From positions 1-10,665 of the forward strand of contig JAODNB010000222.1 of the NCBI GenBank assembly GCA_025464795.1: a stretch of 10,665 bases of DNA, written 5' to 3'. This stretch comes from Frankiales bacterium. Lineage in GTDB: Bacteria; Actinomycetota; Actinomycetes; Mycobacteriales; SCTD01. The notes under the pieces were generated by a model. It did not search any database. It saw only the letters and a list, made by a program, of their open reading frames with translations, and was not told the origin of the DNA. Positions 1 to 7,870 of this stretch are shown here, piece after piece (position 1 is the first letter of the stretch; every line of letters begins with the position of its first letter). Made by a program: the position numbers and the translations under genes.

Positions 1-722
1 TCGTGCGCGTCTCCAAGGACGGTGACGGCCTCGCCCGCCAGTCCGGCTTGGTGGACACCAACGGTCGGCCCGTGCGCGGTCTGCCTCCGGCCGTCGTCTC
101 GGGCGGCATCTGCGACGCGGCCGCCGCGTGGCGCGGGGCGTTCCTGGCGCACGGGTCCCTGACCGAGCCGGGTCGCTCGTCGTCCCTGGAGATCAGCTGC
201 CCCGGGCCGGAGGCGGCGCTGGCACTGGTCGGAGCTGCCCGTCGCCTAGGTGTGCAGGCCAAGGCCCGGGAGGTACGCGGTGTCGACCGCGTCGTGGTCC
301 GGGACGGCGACGCGATCGCCGTGCTGCTCACCCGGCTGGGGGCCCACGAGGCCCTGATCGCCTGGGAGGACCGACGGATGCGTCGTGAGGTGCGCGCCAC
401 CGCGAACCGCCTTGCCAACTTCGACGACGCCAACCTGCGCCGCTCCGCCCGTGCGGCCGTGGCCGCGGGTGCCCGCGTCGCCCGGGCCCTCGAGATCCTC
501 GGCGAGGACGCCCCGGAGCACCTGCTGTCCGCGGGCCGGCTGCGCATCGAGCACTCGAACGCGTCGCTCGAGGAGCTCGGCGCCCTCGCGGACCCGCCGA
601 TGACCAAGGACGCGGTTGCCGGGCGGATCCGTCGCCTGCTGGCCATGGCCGACAAGCACGCGTCCGACCTCGGCATCCCCGACACCGAGGCCTCGGTGAC
701 CGCGGAGATGCTCGCCCCTTGA
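1..722 (+). CDS. whiA: WhiA, sporulation/cell-division transcription factor (5' end missing)
   Basis: WhiA is a DNA-binding protein conserved in Gram-positive bacteria. In sporulating actinomycetes it works with WhiB to control the switch from growth to septation. The visible 239 codons (frame from base 3) are the C-terminal part of a protein normally about 325-330 aa, so roughly 88 N-terminal residues lie upstream of the window. Diagnostic stretches are RGLPPAVVSG (visible residues 25-34), AWRGAFLAHGSLTEPGRSSS (42-61, LAGLIDADG-like fold), RRMRREVRATANRLANFDDA (124-143) and the C-terminal helix-turn-helix region around SLEELGALADPP...VAGRIRRLL (188-213). The GTG at base 3 is an internal valine, not a start. 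The stop (720-722) overlaps the TTG start of the next gene by 4 bases, which suggests translational coupling. In actinobacteria whiA usually follows rapZ and yvcK and precedes gap, which fits here. The identification is from remembered family sequence and is very secure. Confidence 0.96.
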   Translation, partial: VRVSKDGDGLARQSGLVDTNGRPVRGLPPAVVSGGICDAAAAWRGAFLAHGSLTEPGRSSSLEISCPGPEAALALVGAARRLGVQAKAREVRGVDRVVVRDGDAIAVLLTRLGAHEALIAWEDRRMRREVRATANRLANFDDANLRRSARAAVAAGARVARALEILGEDAPEHLLSAGRLRIEHSNASLEELGALADPPMTKDAVAGRIRRLLAMADKHASDLGIPDTEASVTAEMLAP

Positions 723-1693
723 GCCCTCAGGTCGCTCTCGCCGGGGCGATCGACGGGAACGTGCTGCGGGCCGCGGGCTGGCAGGTGAAGGGCGCGCTCA
801 ACGTCACCCCGTATGACGACCTGCGGGACGTGCCGTCGTACGCCGGTGTCGAGGACCTGCTCGCGGACCCCGAGCTGGACGCGGTCGCGCTGGACGGGTC
901 GGACGACCTGCTCGCACGGCACCTGCCGACCCTGCTCGAGCACGGGCTGCACGTGCTGCTCCCGTCCCCTGCGCCGCTGGACCCCCAGGTGCTTCGGGAC
1001 GCTCGGGGTCAGAACTGGGACGCTGCGGCGCGGCTCGTCGACCACCCGGAGCGCCCGGCTCGATCGGGGGCGTCGCCTGCCGAGGTGGTCGTCGGGCTGC
1101 TCGAGCGCTGGGAGCCCTGGGCGCTGACCGTTGCAGCCGCTGTGCCGCTCGTCGGCACTGCGGTGCTGCAGGCGACCGTACGCGGCTGGCCTAGGGGAGT
1201 GGCCGCTGCCGCGGAGCTCGTCGACCTCGCCCGCGCGTGGTGCGGGGACGTGGTGTCGGTCGTCGCCGCGCCCGCACCGCTGCCCGCGACCTCGCTCGGT
1301 GAGGGCATACCCGTCGCCTGGGCGCTGCTGCACGACTCCGGAGCCACCACGCTGGTGAGCCATGAGGGTGCGCCCACCCTTGTCAGGCTGTCGTTCGACA
1401 CCGCCCGGCTCGAGGTCGGTCCCCTCGGCGCCCGCTGGGTCGGGGGCGCCGAGATCCCCCTGGTCGCGACCCCGGACCGGCGGGACGTCCCCTTCACCTG
1501 CGCCGTCCCACCCGGAACCCCCGCGGGCCTCGTCGGGTGTGCCGTCGACCTGCTCCACGCCGTGCCGACCGGTGAGGTGCGGACGGCGGTCTGGCCGTGG
1601 CCGGCCGACCTCGGGGACCTCCAGGCGGCCACCCGCGTCCTCGCTGCCCTCCGCGAGTCGGCCCGTACCGAGGCCCCCGCCCGCGTCACCTGA
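719..1693 (+). CDS. Degenerate Gfo/Idh/MocA-type oxidoreductase-like protein, probably non-catalytic
   Basis: This is a 324-aa protein started at TTG (719-721), which overlaps the whiA stop as TTGA; GGAG at 704-707 is a plausible ribosome site. Residues 24-90 follow the Gfo/Idh/MocA NAD(P)-binding pattern: a predicted 'vaDp' strand, then YAGVEDLLADPELDAV (41-56), then LLEHGLHVLLPSPAPLD (72-88). The last stretch is where the family has 'leaGkhVlvEKPla'. Residues 158-184 (RGVAAAAELVDLARAWCGDVVSV) resemble the C-terminal domain segment 'D.gvHdiDlarwl.G.v.sV'. Residues 301-324 resemble the usual end of the family. The N-terminal GxGxxG loop, the EKP lysine and the DxxxH residues are not recognisable, so catalysis is doubtful. 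It has no signal peptide or clear membrane segment. Its role is unknown; coupling to whiA hints at co-expression only. The family call is by eye and needs a structure-based comparison. Confidence 0.62.
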   Translation: MSPQVALAGAIDGNVLRAAGWQVKGALNVTPYDDLRDVPSYAGVEDLLADPELDAVALDGSDDLLARHLPTLLEHGLHVLLPSPAPLDPQVLRDARGQNWDAAARLVDHPERPARSGASPAEVVVGLLERWEPWALTVAAAVPLVGTAVLQATVRGWPRGVAAAAELVDLARAWCGDVVSVVAAPAPLPATSLGEGIPVAWALLHDSGATTLVSHEGAPTLVRLSFDTARLEVGPLGARWVGGAEIPLVATPDRRDVPFTCAVPPGTPAGLVGCAVDLLHAVPTGEVRTAVWPWPADLGDLQAATRVLAALRESARTEAPARVT

Positions 1694-1716
1694 CCCTCGG
1701 CCGGCTGTGTCCTCAG

Positions 1717-1748
1717 CCGCACGCGAAGGCAAAGGGCGCTTCGTGCGG
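1717..1748 (+). terminator. Hairpin after the oxidoreductase-like gene, possible terminator
   Basis: CCGCAC (1717-1722) plus GAAG (1725-1728) pairs with CTTCGTGCGG (1739-1748). This gives a 10-bp stem with a 2-base GC bulge and a 10-base loop. It starts 24 bases after the stop of the upstream gene. No T tract follows, as is common for actinobacterial hairpins, so termination is plausible but not shown. It separates the whiA unit from the gap operon. Confidence 0.4.
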
Positions 1749-1769
1749 ACGGAAGCCGGGGCGAGGGGG

Positions 1770-1801
1770 CTGACGGGGCCCTGACAGGGGGTCGGTAACC
1801 T
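1770..1801 (+). promoter_or_regulatory. Weak promoter-like sequence upstream of gap
   Basis: CTGACG (1770-1775) resembles a -35 box and TAACCT (1796-1801) fits the TAnnnT -10 pattern. The 20-base spacing is longer than the ideal 17-18. A promoter is expected here because gap begins a new operon after a hairpin, but the sequence match is poor and this is a guess at its position. Confidence 0.2.
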
Positions 1802-1823
1802 CAGGCCACCAGACCTACACAGC

Positions 1824-1830
1824 AGGGGAG
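1824..1830 (+). promoter_or_regulatory. Ribosome binding site of gap
   Basis: AGGGGAG lies 8 bases before the GTG start at 1839. It is a near-consensus purine-rich site at good spacing, and it decides the GTG as the start of gap. Confidence 0.8.
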
Positions 1831-1838
1831 CTCCTTTC

Positions 1839-2842
<1,004 letters not shown>

Positions 2843-2843
<1 letters not shown>

Positions 2844-4018
2844 TGCGGCTCGCAGAAGACCTGCAGGTCAAGGGAAAGCGGGTCCTGGTCCGCTCGGACC
2901 TCAACGTCCCGCTCGAGAACGGCCGCATCACCGACGACGGTCGCATCCGGGCGTCCCTCCCGCTGATCCGCAGCCTCGCCGAGCAGGGCGCGATGGTCAT
3001 CGTGGCTGCGCACCTCGGTAGGCCGAAGGGCGAGCCCGACCCGAAGTACAGCCTCGCGCCGGTGGGCAGGCGGCTGGAGGAGCTGCTGGGCCGGCCGGTC
3101 CGGCTGGCCCGTGACGTCGTCGGTCCGGACGCCCGGAGCTCCGTGGCCGACCTGCGCGAGGGCGGTGTGGTGCTACTCGAGAACGTGCGCTTCGAGGCGG
3201 CCGAGACCTCCAAGGACGACGCCGAGCGCGGCGCCTTCGCCGACAAGCTCGCCGCCCTCGCCGACGTCTACGTCGACGACGCCTTCGGGGCGGTCCACCG
3301 CAAGCACGCGAGCGTGTACGACATCGCCCAGCGCCTGGAGCACGCCGCTGGTCCGCTCGTCGCCGCTGAGGTCGAGGTCCTGCACCGGCTCGAGGTCGAC
3401 ACCGACCGCCCCTACGTCGTGGTCCTCGGCGGCTCGAAGGTGAGCGACAAGATCCAGGTCATCGAGGCCCTGCTGCCCAAGGTCGATGCCCTTCTCGTGG
3501 GGGGCGGCATGTGCTTCACGTTCCTGAAGGCGCAGGGCCACGACGTCGGCTCGTCGCTGCTCGAGGCGGAGATGCTGGAGCAGTGCGTCACGCTGCTGGA
3601 GAGCGGCAAGATCGTGCTGCCCGTCGACGTCGTCGCGGCCGCCGCGTTCAGCGCTGACGCCGAGCACGCCGTCGTCGACGCCGACAAGATCCCGGAGGAC
3701 CGCATGGGCCTCGACATCGGGCCGCGCTCCGTCGAGCTGTTCACCGAGGCGCTGCAGGGCGCCAGGACCGTGTTCTGGAACGGCCCCATGGGGGTGTTCG
3801 AGCTGGCTCCCTACGCCGAGGGCACCCGGGGGGTCGCCGAAGCGGTGGCATCGCTGAAGGGCGCGCTCACCGTCGTGGGAGGTGGCGACAGCGCGGCTGC
3901 CGTCCGTGCGCTCGGCATCGGCGAGGACCGGTTCACGCACATCAGCACCGGCGGTGGGGCGTCCCTCGAGCACCTGGAGGGCAAGACGCTCCCTGGACTC
4001 CAGGTGCTCGAGGCATGA
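2843..4018 (+). CDS. pgk: Phosphoglycerate kinase
   Basis: It transfers phosphate from 1,3-bisphosphoglycerate to ADP in the cytoplasm, giving ATP and 3-phosphoglycerate. The product is 391 aa, a normal bacterial length (about 390-400). The start is GTG at 2843-2845, which overlaps the gap TAG stop by one base (TAGTG). The open frame continues far upstream inside gap, but that extension has no PGK similarity. Substrate-binding motifs are VRSDLNVP (16-23), HLGRPKG (57-63), LLENVRF (111-117), and DDAFG followed by HRKHAS (145-157). The nucleotide side shows LGGSKVSDKI (195-204), FWNGPMGVFE (311-320), GGGDSAAAV (347-354) and STGGGASLE (368-376). It sits between gap and tpiA, and its last bases overlap the tpiA ATG by 4. 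No internal ribosome site is obvious at the junction with gap, so translation probably depends on coupling. Confidence 0.98.
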
Positions 4019-4797
4019 CTCGGAAGCCGCTGATGGCGGGCAACTGGAAGATGAACCTCAACCACCTCGAGGCGATCGCCCTGGTGCAGAAGCTCAGCTT
4101 CAGCCTGTCCGACGCCGACCACGACGCCGTCGAGTGCGCGGTGCTCCCGCCCTTCATCGACCTTCGCTCGGTCCAGACGCTCGTGGACGGGGACAAGCTG
4201 CGGATCGTGTACGGCGCCCAGGACCTGAGCCAGCACGATGCCGGCGCCCACACCGGGGACGTCTCGGGGGCGATGCTCGCCAAGCTCGCCTGCACCTACG
4301 TCGTCATCGGGCACTCGGAGCGACGGACCGACCACGCAGAGTCCGACGACGTCGTACGGGCGAAGGTCCTCGCGGCCGGTCGGCACGGCCTCGTGCCGAT
4401 CCTGTGCGTCGGCGAGGGCCTCGAGGTCCGCCAGGCCGGCGAGCACGTGGGGCACTGCGTCGCCCAGCTGAGCGCGGCCCTGGACAGGGTGCCCGCCGAG
4501 GTCCTGACGACCCTGGTCGTCGCGTACGAACCGATCTGGGCCATCGGGACCGGAGAGGTCGCCACCCCCGAGGACGCGCAGGAGGTCTGCTCGGCGCTGC
4601 GCGCGCGGCTCGCCGAGATCGCCGGCGGCGACGTCGCCGACGGGATCCGGGTGCTCTACGGCGGCTCGGTGAAGTCCAGCAACGTCGCGGAGATCATGCA
4701 GCAGCCCGATGTGGACGGGGCTCTCGTCGGTGGAGCGTCCCTCGAGGCCGCAGAGTTCGCGAAGATCGTGCGGTATCCCGCGCTCTCAACAGGATGA
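4015..4797 (+). CDS. tpiA: Triosephosphate isomerase
   Basis: It interconverts dihydroxyacetone phosphate and glyceraldehyde-3-phosphate in the cytoplasm, as a dimeric TIM barrel. The product is 260 aa, a usual length. AGNWKMN (8-14) supplies Asn10 and Lys12. VIGHSERR (97-104) has the electrophilic His100. AYEPIWAIGTG (170-180) has the catalytic base Glu172 and leads into the mobile loop 6. LYGGSV (214-219) and ALVGGASL (236-243) bind the substrate phosphate. The ATG start overlaps the pgk stop as ATGA, and GGTGCTCGAGGC upstream offers no better start. It is the last gene of the gap-pgk-tpiA operon. secG, which follows it in many actinobacteria, is absent; a 213-base intergenic region and a peptide transporter come instead. 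No convincing terminator hairpin is visible directly after the stop. Confidence 0.98.
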   Translation: MTRKPLMAGNWKMNLNHLEAIALVQKLSFSLSDADHDAVECAVLPPFIDLRSVQTLVDGDKLRIVYGAQDLSQHDAGAHTGDVSGAMLAKLACTYVVIGHSERRTDHAESDDVVRAKVLAAGRHGLVPILCVGEGLEVRQAGEHVGHCVAQLSAALDRVPAEVLTTLVVAYEPIWAIGTGEVATPEDAQEVCSALRARLAEIAGGDVADGIRVLYGGSVKSSNVAEIMQQPDVDGALVGGASLEAAEFAKIVRYPALSTG

Positions 4798-4826
4798 CGT
4801 CCACTCTGACTGTTTGAGCAACCGGC

Positions 4827-4870
4827 TTGTCACAATGCGCGGGCACGATGGTCACTGCTTGGTCACGATG
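4827..4870. repeat. Cluster of GTCAC-type repeats upstream of the transporter operon
   Basis: Four related units occur within 44 bases: GTCACAATG (4829-4837), GGCACGATG (4842-4850), GTCACTG (4851-4857) and GTCACGATG (4862-4870). The first and last are also preceded by TTG (TTGTCACAATG and TTGGTCACGATG) and lie 32-33 bases apart, about three DNA turns. TTGTCACAA (4827-4835) is a near-perfect short palindrome. They sit between tpiA and dppC, upstream of the only -10-like element I could find, so they could be binding sites for a regulator. No known regulator consensus was recognised. Confidence 0.4.
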
Positions 4871-4893
4871 TCGGCTCAGGGCGGTGTCCTGCC

Positions 4894-4923
4894 TTCCCTT
4901 CCGCTTCACGGCACGCTTACAGT
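4894..4923 (+). promoter_or_regulatory. Weak promoter-like element upstream of dppC
   Basis: TACAGT (4918-4923) fits the TAnnnT -10 pattern. TTCCCT (4894-4899) lies 18 bases upstream at the right place for a -35 box but matches the consensus poorly. A start here would leave a leader of roughly 80 bases before dppC. The call rests mainly on position. Confidence 0.22.
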
Positions 4924-4933
4924 CCGCCCACAG

Positions 4934-4982
4934 CCCTGTGCCAGGGTCGTGCGCTCCTCACCAGGGGCGCCCGAGCCCCCTG
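4934..4982 (+). promoter_or_regulatory. Two small hairpins with alternative pairings in the dppC leader
   Basis: CCCTG (4934-4938) pairs with CAGGG (4942-4946) around a 3-base loop. CAGGGG (4962-4967) pairs with CCCCTG (4977-4982) around a 9-base loop. The first arm could also pair with CAGGG of the third, and the second arm with CCCTG of the fourth. The four segments could therefore fold in mutually exclusive ways before the dppC ribosome site. The stems are short and in GC-rich sequence, so chance is possible. Confidence 0.3.
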
Positions 4983-4996
4983 ACTCCCCACCGCCT

Positions 4997-5005
4997 GGAG
5001 AAGAG
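4997..5005 (+). promoter_or_regulatory. Ribosome binding site of dppC
   Basis: GGAGAAGAG is purine-rich, with its GGAG core (4997-5000) 10 bases before the GTG at 5011. It supports that GTG as the start, giving a protein with an N-terminal tail of about 38 residues ahead of the permease domain. Confidence 0.65.
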
Positions 5006-5010
5006 ACCTC

Positions 5011-5988
5011 GTGACGGCTCCGCTCGATCTTGATGGCGCTGGCAGCACGACCGCGGCGTCGACGTCGGACACCGGGCTGCCGGCGGCGACGAAGGCCGTC
5101 GAGGGCCGGTCGCTGGGGCAGATCGCCTGGATGCGCCTGAAGCGGGACCGGGTCGCCATCGCCGGCGGCATCTTCGTCACCCTGCTGATCCTGGTTGCCC
5201 TCGCAGCGCCGATCCTGGCCCCCGACAACCCGTACGCGCTGCACACCAACCTGCTCGACACCAACCTCGGCGGTCTCCCCAAGGGCACGGCCGGCGGCGT
5301 CAGCTCCGACCACCTGCTCGGCATCGAGCCGACCCTGGGTCGCGACATCCTGAGCCGGATCCTCTACGGCGCCCGCGTCTCCCTGATCATCGCCATCCCC
5401 GCCACGGTGGTCTCCGTCGTCGTGGGCGGCATCGCCGGCGTCACGGCCGGCTACTTCGGCGGCAAGATCGACTCGGCGATCAGCCGGGTCATGGACGTGC
5501 TGCTCGCCTTCCCGGTGCTGATCTTCTCGATCGCCCTCATCGCCGTCGCCGACAGCGTGAACCGGCTGATGCTCCTGGTCTTCGTCATCGGCTTCTTCGG
5601 GTGGCCCTACATCGGTCGCATCATCCGCGGTCAGACGCTGTCCCTGCGTGAGCGCGAGTTCGTCGACGCCGCCCGCAGTCTCGGGGCCAGCAACGGCCAC
5701 ATCATCTTCAAGCAGCTGCTCCCGAACCTGTTCGCCCCGCTGCTGGTCTACGCAACCCTCATCATCCCGACGAACATCCTGCAGGAGGCCGCGCTCTCCT
5801 ACCTCGGGGTCGGAGTGCAGCTGCCCACGGCCTCGTGGGGGCAGATGCTGTCGTCCGCGGTGCCGTGGTCGACCGCGGACCCGATGTACATGATCGTGCC
5901 CGGCGTCGCGCTGTTCCTGACGGTCCTCGCCTTCAACCTGCTCGGCGACGGGCTCCGAGATGCGCTCGACCCACGCTCGAGCCGCTGA
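5011..5988 (+). CDS. dppC: Peptide-type ABC transporter permease, DppC/OppC family
   Basis: This is one of the two membrane subunits of a peptide/opine/nickel-type importer. The product is 325 aa, with a polar cytoplasmic N-terminal tail (1-38) rich in Ala, Thr and Asp. Next comes the short OppC N-terminal region with the first membrane helix (about 48-69). The core has helices at about 123-147, 161-181, 186-206, 242-260 and 293-312. The coupling 'EAA' loop that contacts the ATPase is EFVDAARSLGAS followed by LLPN (216-239). The family ending NLLGDGLRDALDPR (309-322) is typical of DppC. HLLGIEPTLGRDILSRILYG (101-120) is the usual 'GTD..GRD..SR..yG' segment with IEP replacing the common GTD. 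It is the first gene of the transporter operon, ahead of the binding protein, which is not the A-B-C-D-F order of E. coli dpp. The substrate is not deducible from the permease. Confidence 0.93.
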   Translation: MTAPLDLDGAGSTTAASTSDTGLPAATKAVEGRSLGQIAWMRLKRDRVAIAGGIFVTLLILVALAAPILAPDNPYALHTNLLDTNLGGLPKGTAGGVSSDHLLGIEPTLGRDILSRILYGARVSLIIAIPATVVSVVVGGIAGVTAGYFGGKIDSAISRVMDVLLAFPVLIFSIALIAVADSVNRLMLLVFVIGFFGWPYIGRIIRGQTLSLREREFVDAARSLGASNGHIIFKQLLPNLFAPLLVYATLIIPTNILQEAALSYLGVGVQLPTASWGQMLSSAVPWSTADPMYMIVPGVALFLTVLAFNLLGDGLRDALDPRSSR

Positions 5989-6005
5989 CCCGGCTCGACC
6001 CCCCT

Positions 6006-6025
6006 GGTGCCGCGACCGCGGCACC
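6006..6025. repeat. Near-perfect 20-base dyad between dppC and dppA
   Basis: GGTGCCGCG (6006-6014) and CGCGGCACC (6017-6025) are exact reverse complements around AC. As RNA it would form an 8-bp stem with a GACC tetraloop. It begins 17 bases after the dppC stop. It could be a terminator or processing/stability hairpin that partly separates dppC from dppA, or a protein-binding dyad in DNA. No T tract follows. Confidence 0.55.
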
Positions 6026-6038
6026 TCCCACGAACTGC

Positions 6039-6056
6039 CGCCGGCACGGGCCGGCG
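6039..6056. repeat. Second hairpin between dppC and dppA
   Basis: CGCCGGC (6039-6045) pairs with GCCGGCG (6050-6056) around an ACGG loop, a 7-bp perfect stem only 13 bases after the first dyad. It lies 27 bases before the dppA ribosome site. The tandem arrangement at one junction is more than I would expect of unselected spacer, but GC-rich sequence makes short stems common. Confidence 0.45.
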
Positions 6057-6082
6057 ACGGACCTGCACGCCGCACCGGTGGC

Positions 6083-6095
6083 AGGAGGAAAGGAG
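6083..6095 (+). promoter_or_regulatory. Double strong ribosome binding site of dppA
   Basis: AGGAGG (6083-6088) is followed at once by AAAGGAG (6089-6095), whose GGAG core is 5 bases before the ATG at 6101. This is the strongest ribosome site in the window, which fits a binding protein needed in excess over the permease. It also rules out the upstream-extended reading of the frame. Confidence 0.8.
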
Positions 6096-6100
6096 AGCGG

Positions 6101-7789
6101 ATGACGCTCAACAACACAGGACTGCGGATCGGCACAGCCGCCGTGTCCCTGGCTCTGCTGGCAACCGCCTGCGGTGGCAGCAGCTCCGGAGGCTCGAAGG
6201 GCAAGCCCGTCACGTCCGGCAAGAAGGGCGGCGAGCTCAGCGTGCTGCTCGTCGGCGACTTCGAGCACCTGGACCCGCAGCGCAACTACGTGTCGTCGGC
6301 CCTCGACTTCGGTCGTCTGCTCTACCGCCAGCTCACGACCTACAAGTCGGAGGCCGGTTCGGCTGGTACCGAGATCGTGCCTGACCTCGCCACCAACCTC
6401 GGTGAGCCGTCGGACGGCGCCAAGACCTGGAAGTTCACGCTGAAGGACGGTGTGAAGTTCGAGGACGGCACCCCGATCACCTCCGCGGACGTCAAGTGGG
6501 GCGTCGAGCGCTCGATGAGCGCCCTGATCCCGGACGGCCCGCAGTACGCCAAGCAGTACCTCGTCGGCGGCACCGACTACAAGGGCCCGTACGAGGGCAA
6601 GGACCTGGCCTCCATCGAGACGCCTGACGCGAAGACCATCATCTTCAAGCTGAACGCTCCGCACGGAGACTTCGGCTACACGGTCTCGCTGCCGACGTTC
6701 GCGCCGGTCCCGAAGGCCAAGGACACCAAGGTCAACTACGACAACCACCCGGTGTCCAGCGGGCCTTACAAGATCGACACGTACGTCCGCGGGAAGTCGA
6801 TGACCCTCTCGCGCAACAAGAACTGGAGCAACGACGACGTCCGCAAGGCGCTCCCGGACACCATCAAGGTGCAGATGGGCCTCGACCCGGCCGTCATCGA
6901 CCAGCGGCTCATCGCCTCTGCCGGTGCTGACGCCAACGCGATCCAGCTCGACAGCTCCGCGCAGACCGCGAGCATCGCTCAGGTCAAGACCAACCCCGAG
7001 ATCAAGGCGCGCACGGTTGCCGGCACCACGGGCTTCCTGCGGTACATCGCCATGAACACCACCAAGGGGCCGCTCAAGAACCCGAAGGTGCGTCAGGCGC
7101 TGGAGTGGGCCATCAACAAGACCGACCAGCAGACCGCGCGTGGTGGCCCCGACGCCGCCGGTGACATCGCGACCACGATCCTTGCTCCGACCGTCCAGGG
7201 TCACAAGGACTACAACGCGTACGCCGACGCTCAGGGCGACCCGACCAAGGCCAAGCAGCTGCTGTCGGCTGCCGGTTACCCGAACGGCTTCACGGCCACC
7301 CTCGAGGCGACCACGGCCAAGAAGAGCCAGGACCAGGCTGCTGCCTTCCAGGCCTCGATGAAGAAGATCGGCGTGACCATCAAGGTCGCGTCGGTGGACT
7401 CGGGCGTCTACTACACGACGATCGGTGACATCAAGAAGGAGCCGGAGTTCGCGATCGCCGCGTGGGGTCCGGACTGGCCGTCCGCCAGCACCGTCATCCC
7501 GCCGCTGTTCGAGGGCAAGCAGATCGTTCCGCAGGGCAACCAGAACTTCGCCCAGCTGAACGACCCGGCCACCAACGCCGAGATCGCCCGCATCACCGCC
7601 CTCACGGACGCGAACGCAGCGAACAAGGCGTGGGGCGACCTGGACGAGAAGATGATGACGGAGCAGGCGCCGATCTTCCCGCTCCTGAACGACAAGGCCA
7701 TCTTCATCTACGGCAAGAACGTGACGGGCGTCTTCCTTCACGGCTTCTACGGCGAGCCGGACATGGCCGCGCTCGGCGTGATGAAGTAA
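6101..7789 (+). CDS. dppA: Peptide-type ABC transporter substrate-binding lipoprotein, SBP family 5
   Basis: It captures the solute (peptide, or another ligand of family 5) outside the membrane and passes it to the permease pair. The product is 562 aa. Residues 1-23 are a lipoprotein signal peptide with core AAVSLALLATA; Cys24 is followed by a Gly/Ser linker, so it is probably lipid-anchored. The only positive charge before the hydrophobic core is Arg9, and Ala rather than Leu fills the -3 position of the lipobox. Family 5 features are FEHLDPQ (54-60), the signature WKFTLKDGVKFEDGTPITSA (110-129), SSGPYKI (219-225), VRQALEWAINK (330-340), and AAWGPDWPSA (453-462) near the hinge and ligand cleft. 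The ATG has a very strong ribosome site; upstream codons overlap dppC and are not used. It is flanked by hairpins on both sides, consistent with separate mRNA stability. The specific substrate is unknown. Confidence 0.94.
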   Translation: MTLNNTGLRIGTAAVSLALLATACGGSSSGGSKGKPVTSGKKGGELSVLLVGDFEHLDPQRNYVSSALDFGRLLYRQLTTYKSEAGSAGTEIVPDLATNLGEPSDGAKTWKFTLKDGVKFEDGTPITSADVKWGVERSMSALIPDGPQYAKQYLVGGTDYKGPYEGKDLASIETPDAKTIIFKLNAPHGDFGYTVSLPTFAPVPKAKDTKVNYDNHPVSSGPYKIDTYVRGKSMTLSRNKNWSNDDVRKALPDTIKVQMGLDPAVIDQRLIASAGADANAIQLDSSAQTASIAQVKTNPEIKARTVAGTTGFLRYIAMNTTKGPLKNPKVRQALEWAINKTDQQTARGGPDAAGDIATTILAPTVQGHKDYNAYADAQGDPTKAKQLLSAAGYPNGFTATLEATTAKKSQDQAAAFQASMKKIGVTIKVASVDSGVYYTTIGDIKKEPEFAIAAWGPDWPSASTVIPPLFEGKQIVPQGNQNFAQLNDPATNAEIARITALTDANAANKAWGDLDEKMMTEQAPIFPLLNDKAIFIYGKNVTGVFLHGFYGEPDMAALGVMK

Positions 7790-7804
7790 GCAACCTCCGC
7801 TAGG

Positions 7805-7839
7805 CCCTGCCTCCCCGGTGCAACGCCGGGGAGGCAGGG
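7805..7839 (+). terminator. Strong stem-loop after dppA, attenuator or mRNA 3'-end stabiliser
   Basis: CCCTGCCTCCCCGG (7805-7818) and CCGGGGAGGCAGGG (7826-7839) form a perfect 14-bp GC-rich stem with the 7-base loop TGCAACG, 15 bases after the dppA stop. No T run follows. It is the strongest structure in the window. By analogy with structures between binding-protein and permease genes in other ABC operons, it probably lets dppA mRNA accumulate over dppBDF through partial termination or protection from decay. Confidence 0.8.
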
Positions 7840-7846
7840 TGCCGCC

Positions 7847-7870
7847 AGCGCTCGACTCGCTCCGAGAGCT
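7847..7870. repeat. Second, imperfect hairpin between dppA and dppB
   Basis: AGCGCTCG (7847-7854) pairs with CGAGAGCT (7863-7870) with one G/A mismatch and an 8-base loop. It follows the strong stem by 7 bases. The rest of the 141-base spacer up to dppB (7871-7930) shows no clear promoter. Confidence 0.35.

Noticed and set aside
4827..5033. Small open frames (about 68-100 codons) after tpiA, considered as secG or a leader peptide
   Set aside because: They are Pro/Ser/Arg-rich with no pair of membrane helices and no convincing start signal; one runs into dppC in another frame.
5960..6100. Upstream extension of dppA by 47 codons
   Set aside because: It overlaps dppC and the two intergenic stems, would bury the lipoprotein signal peptide, and lacks a ribosome site, whereas ATG 6101 has a double one.
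5933..7741. Long (602-codon) reverse-strand open frame over dppA
   Set aside because: It lies opposite dppA, whose family motifs and ribosome site are clear. High G/C third-position bias commonly leaves reverse frames open, and its composition (Arg, Gly, Val, Leu rich, no motifs) is that of a shadow.
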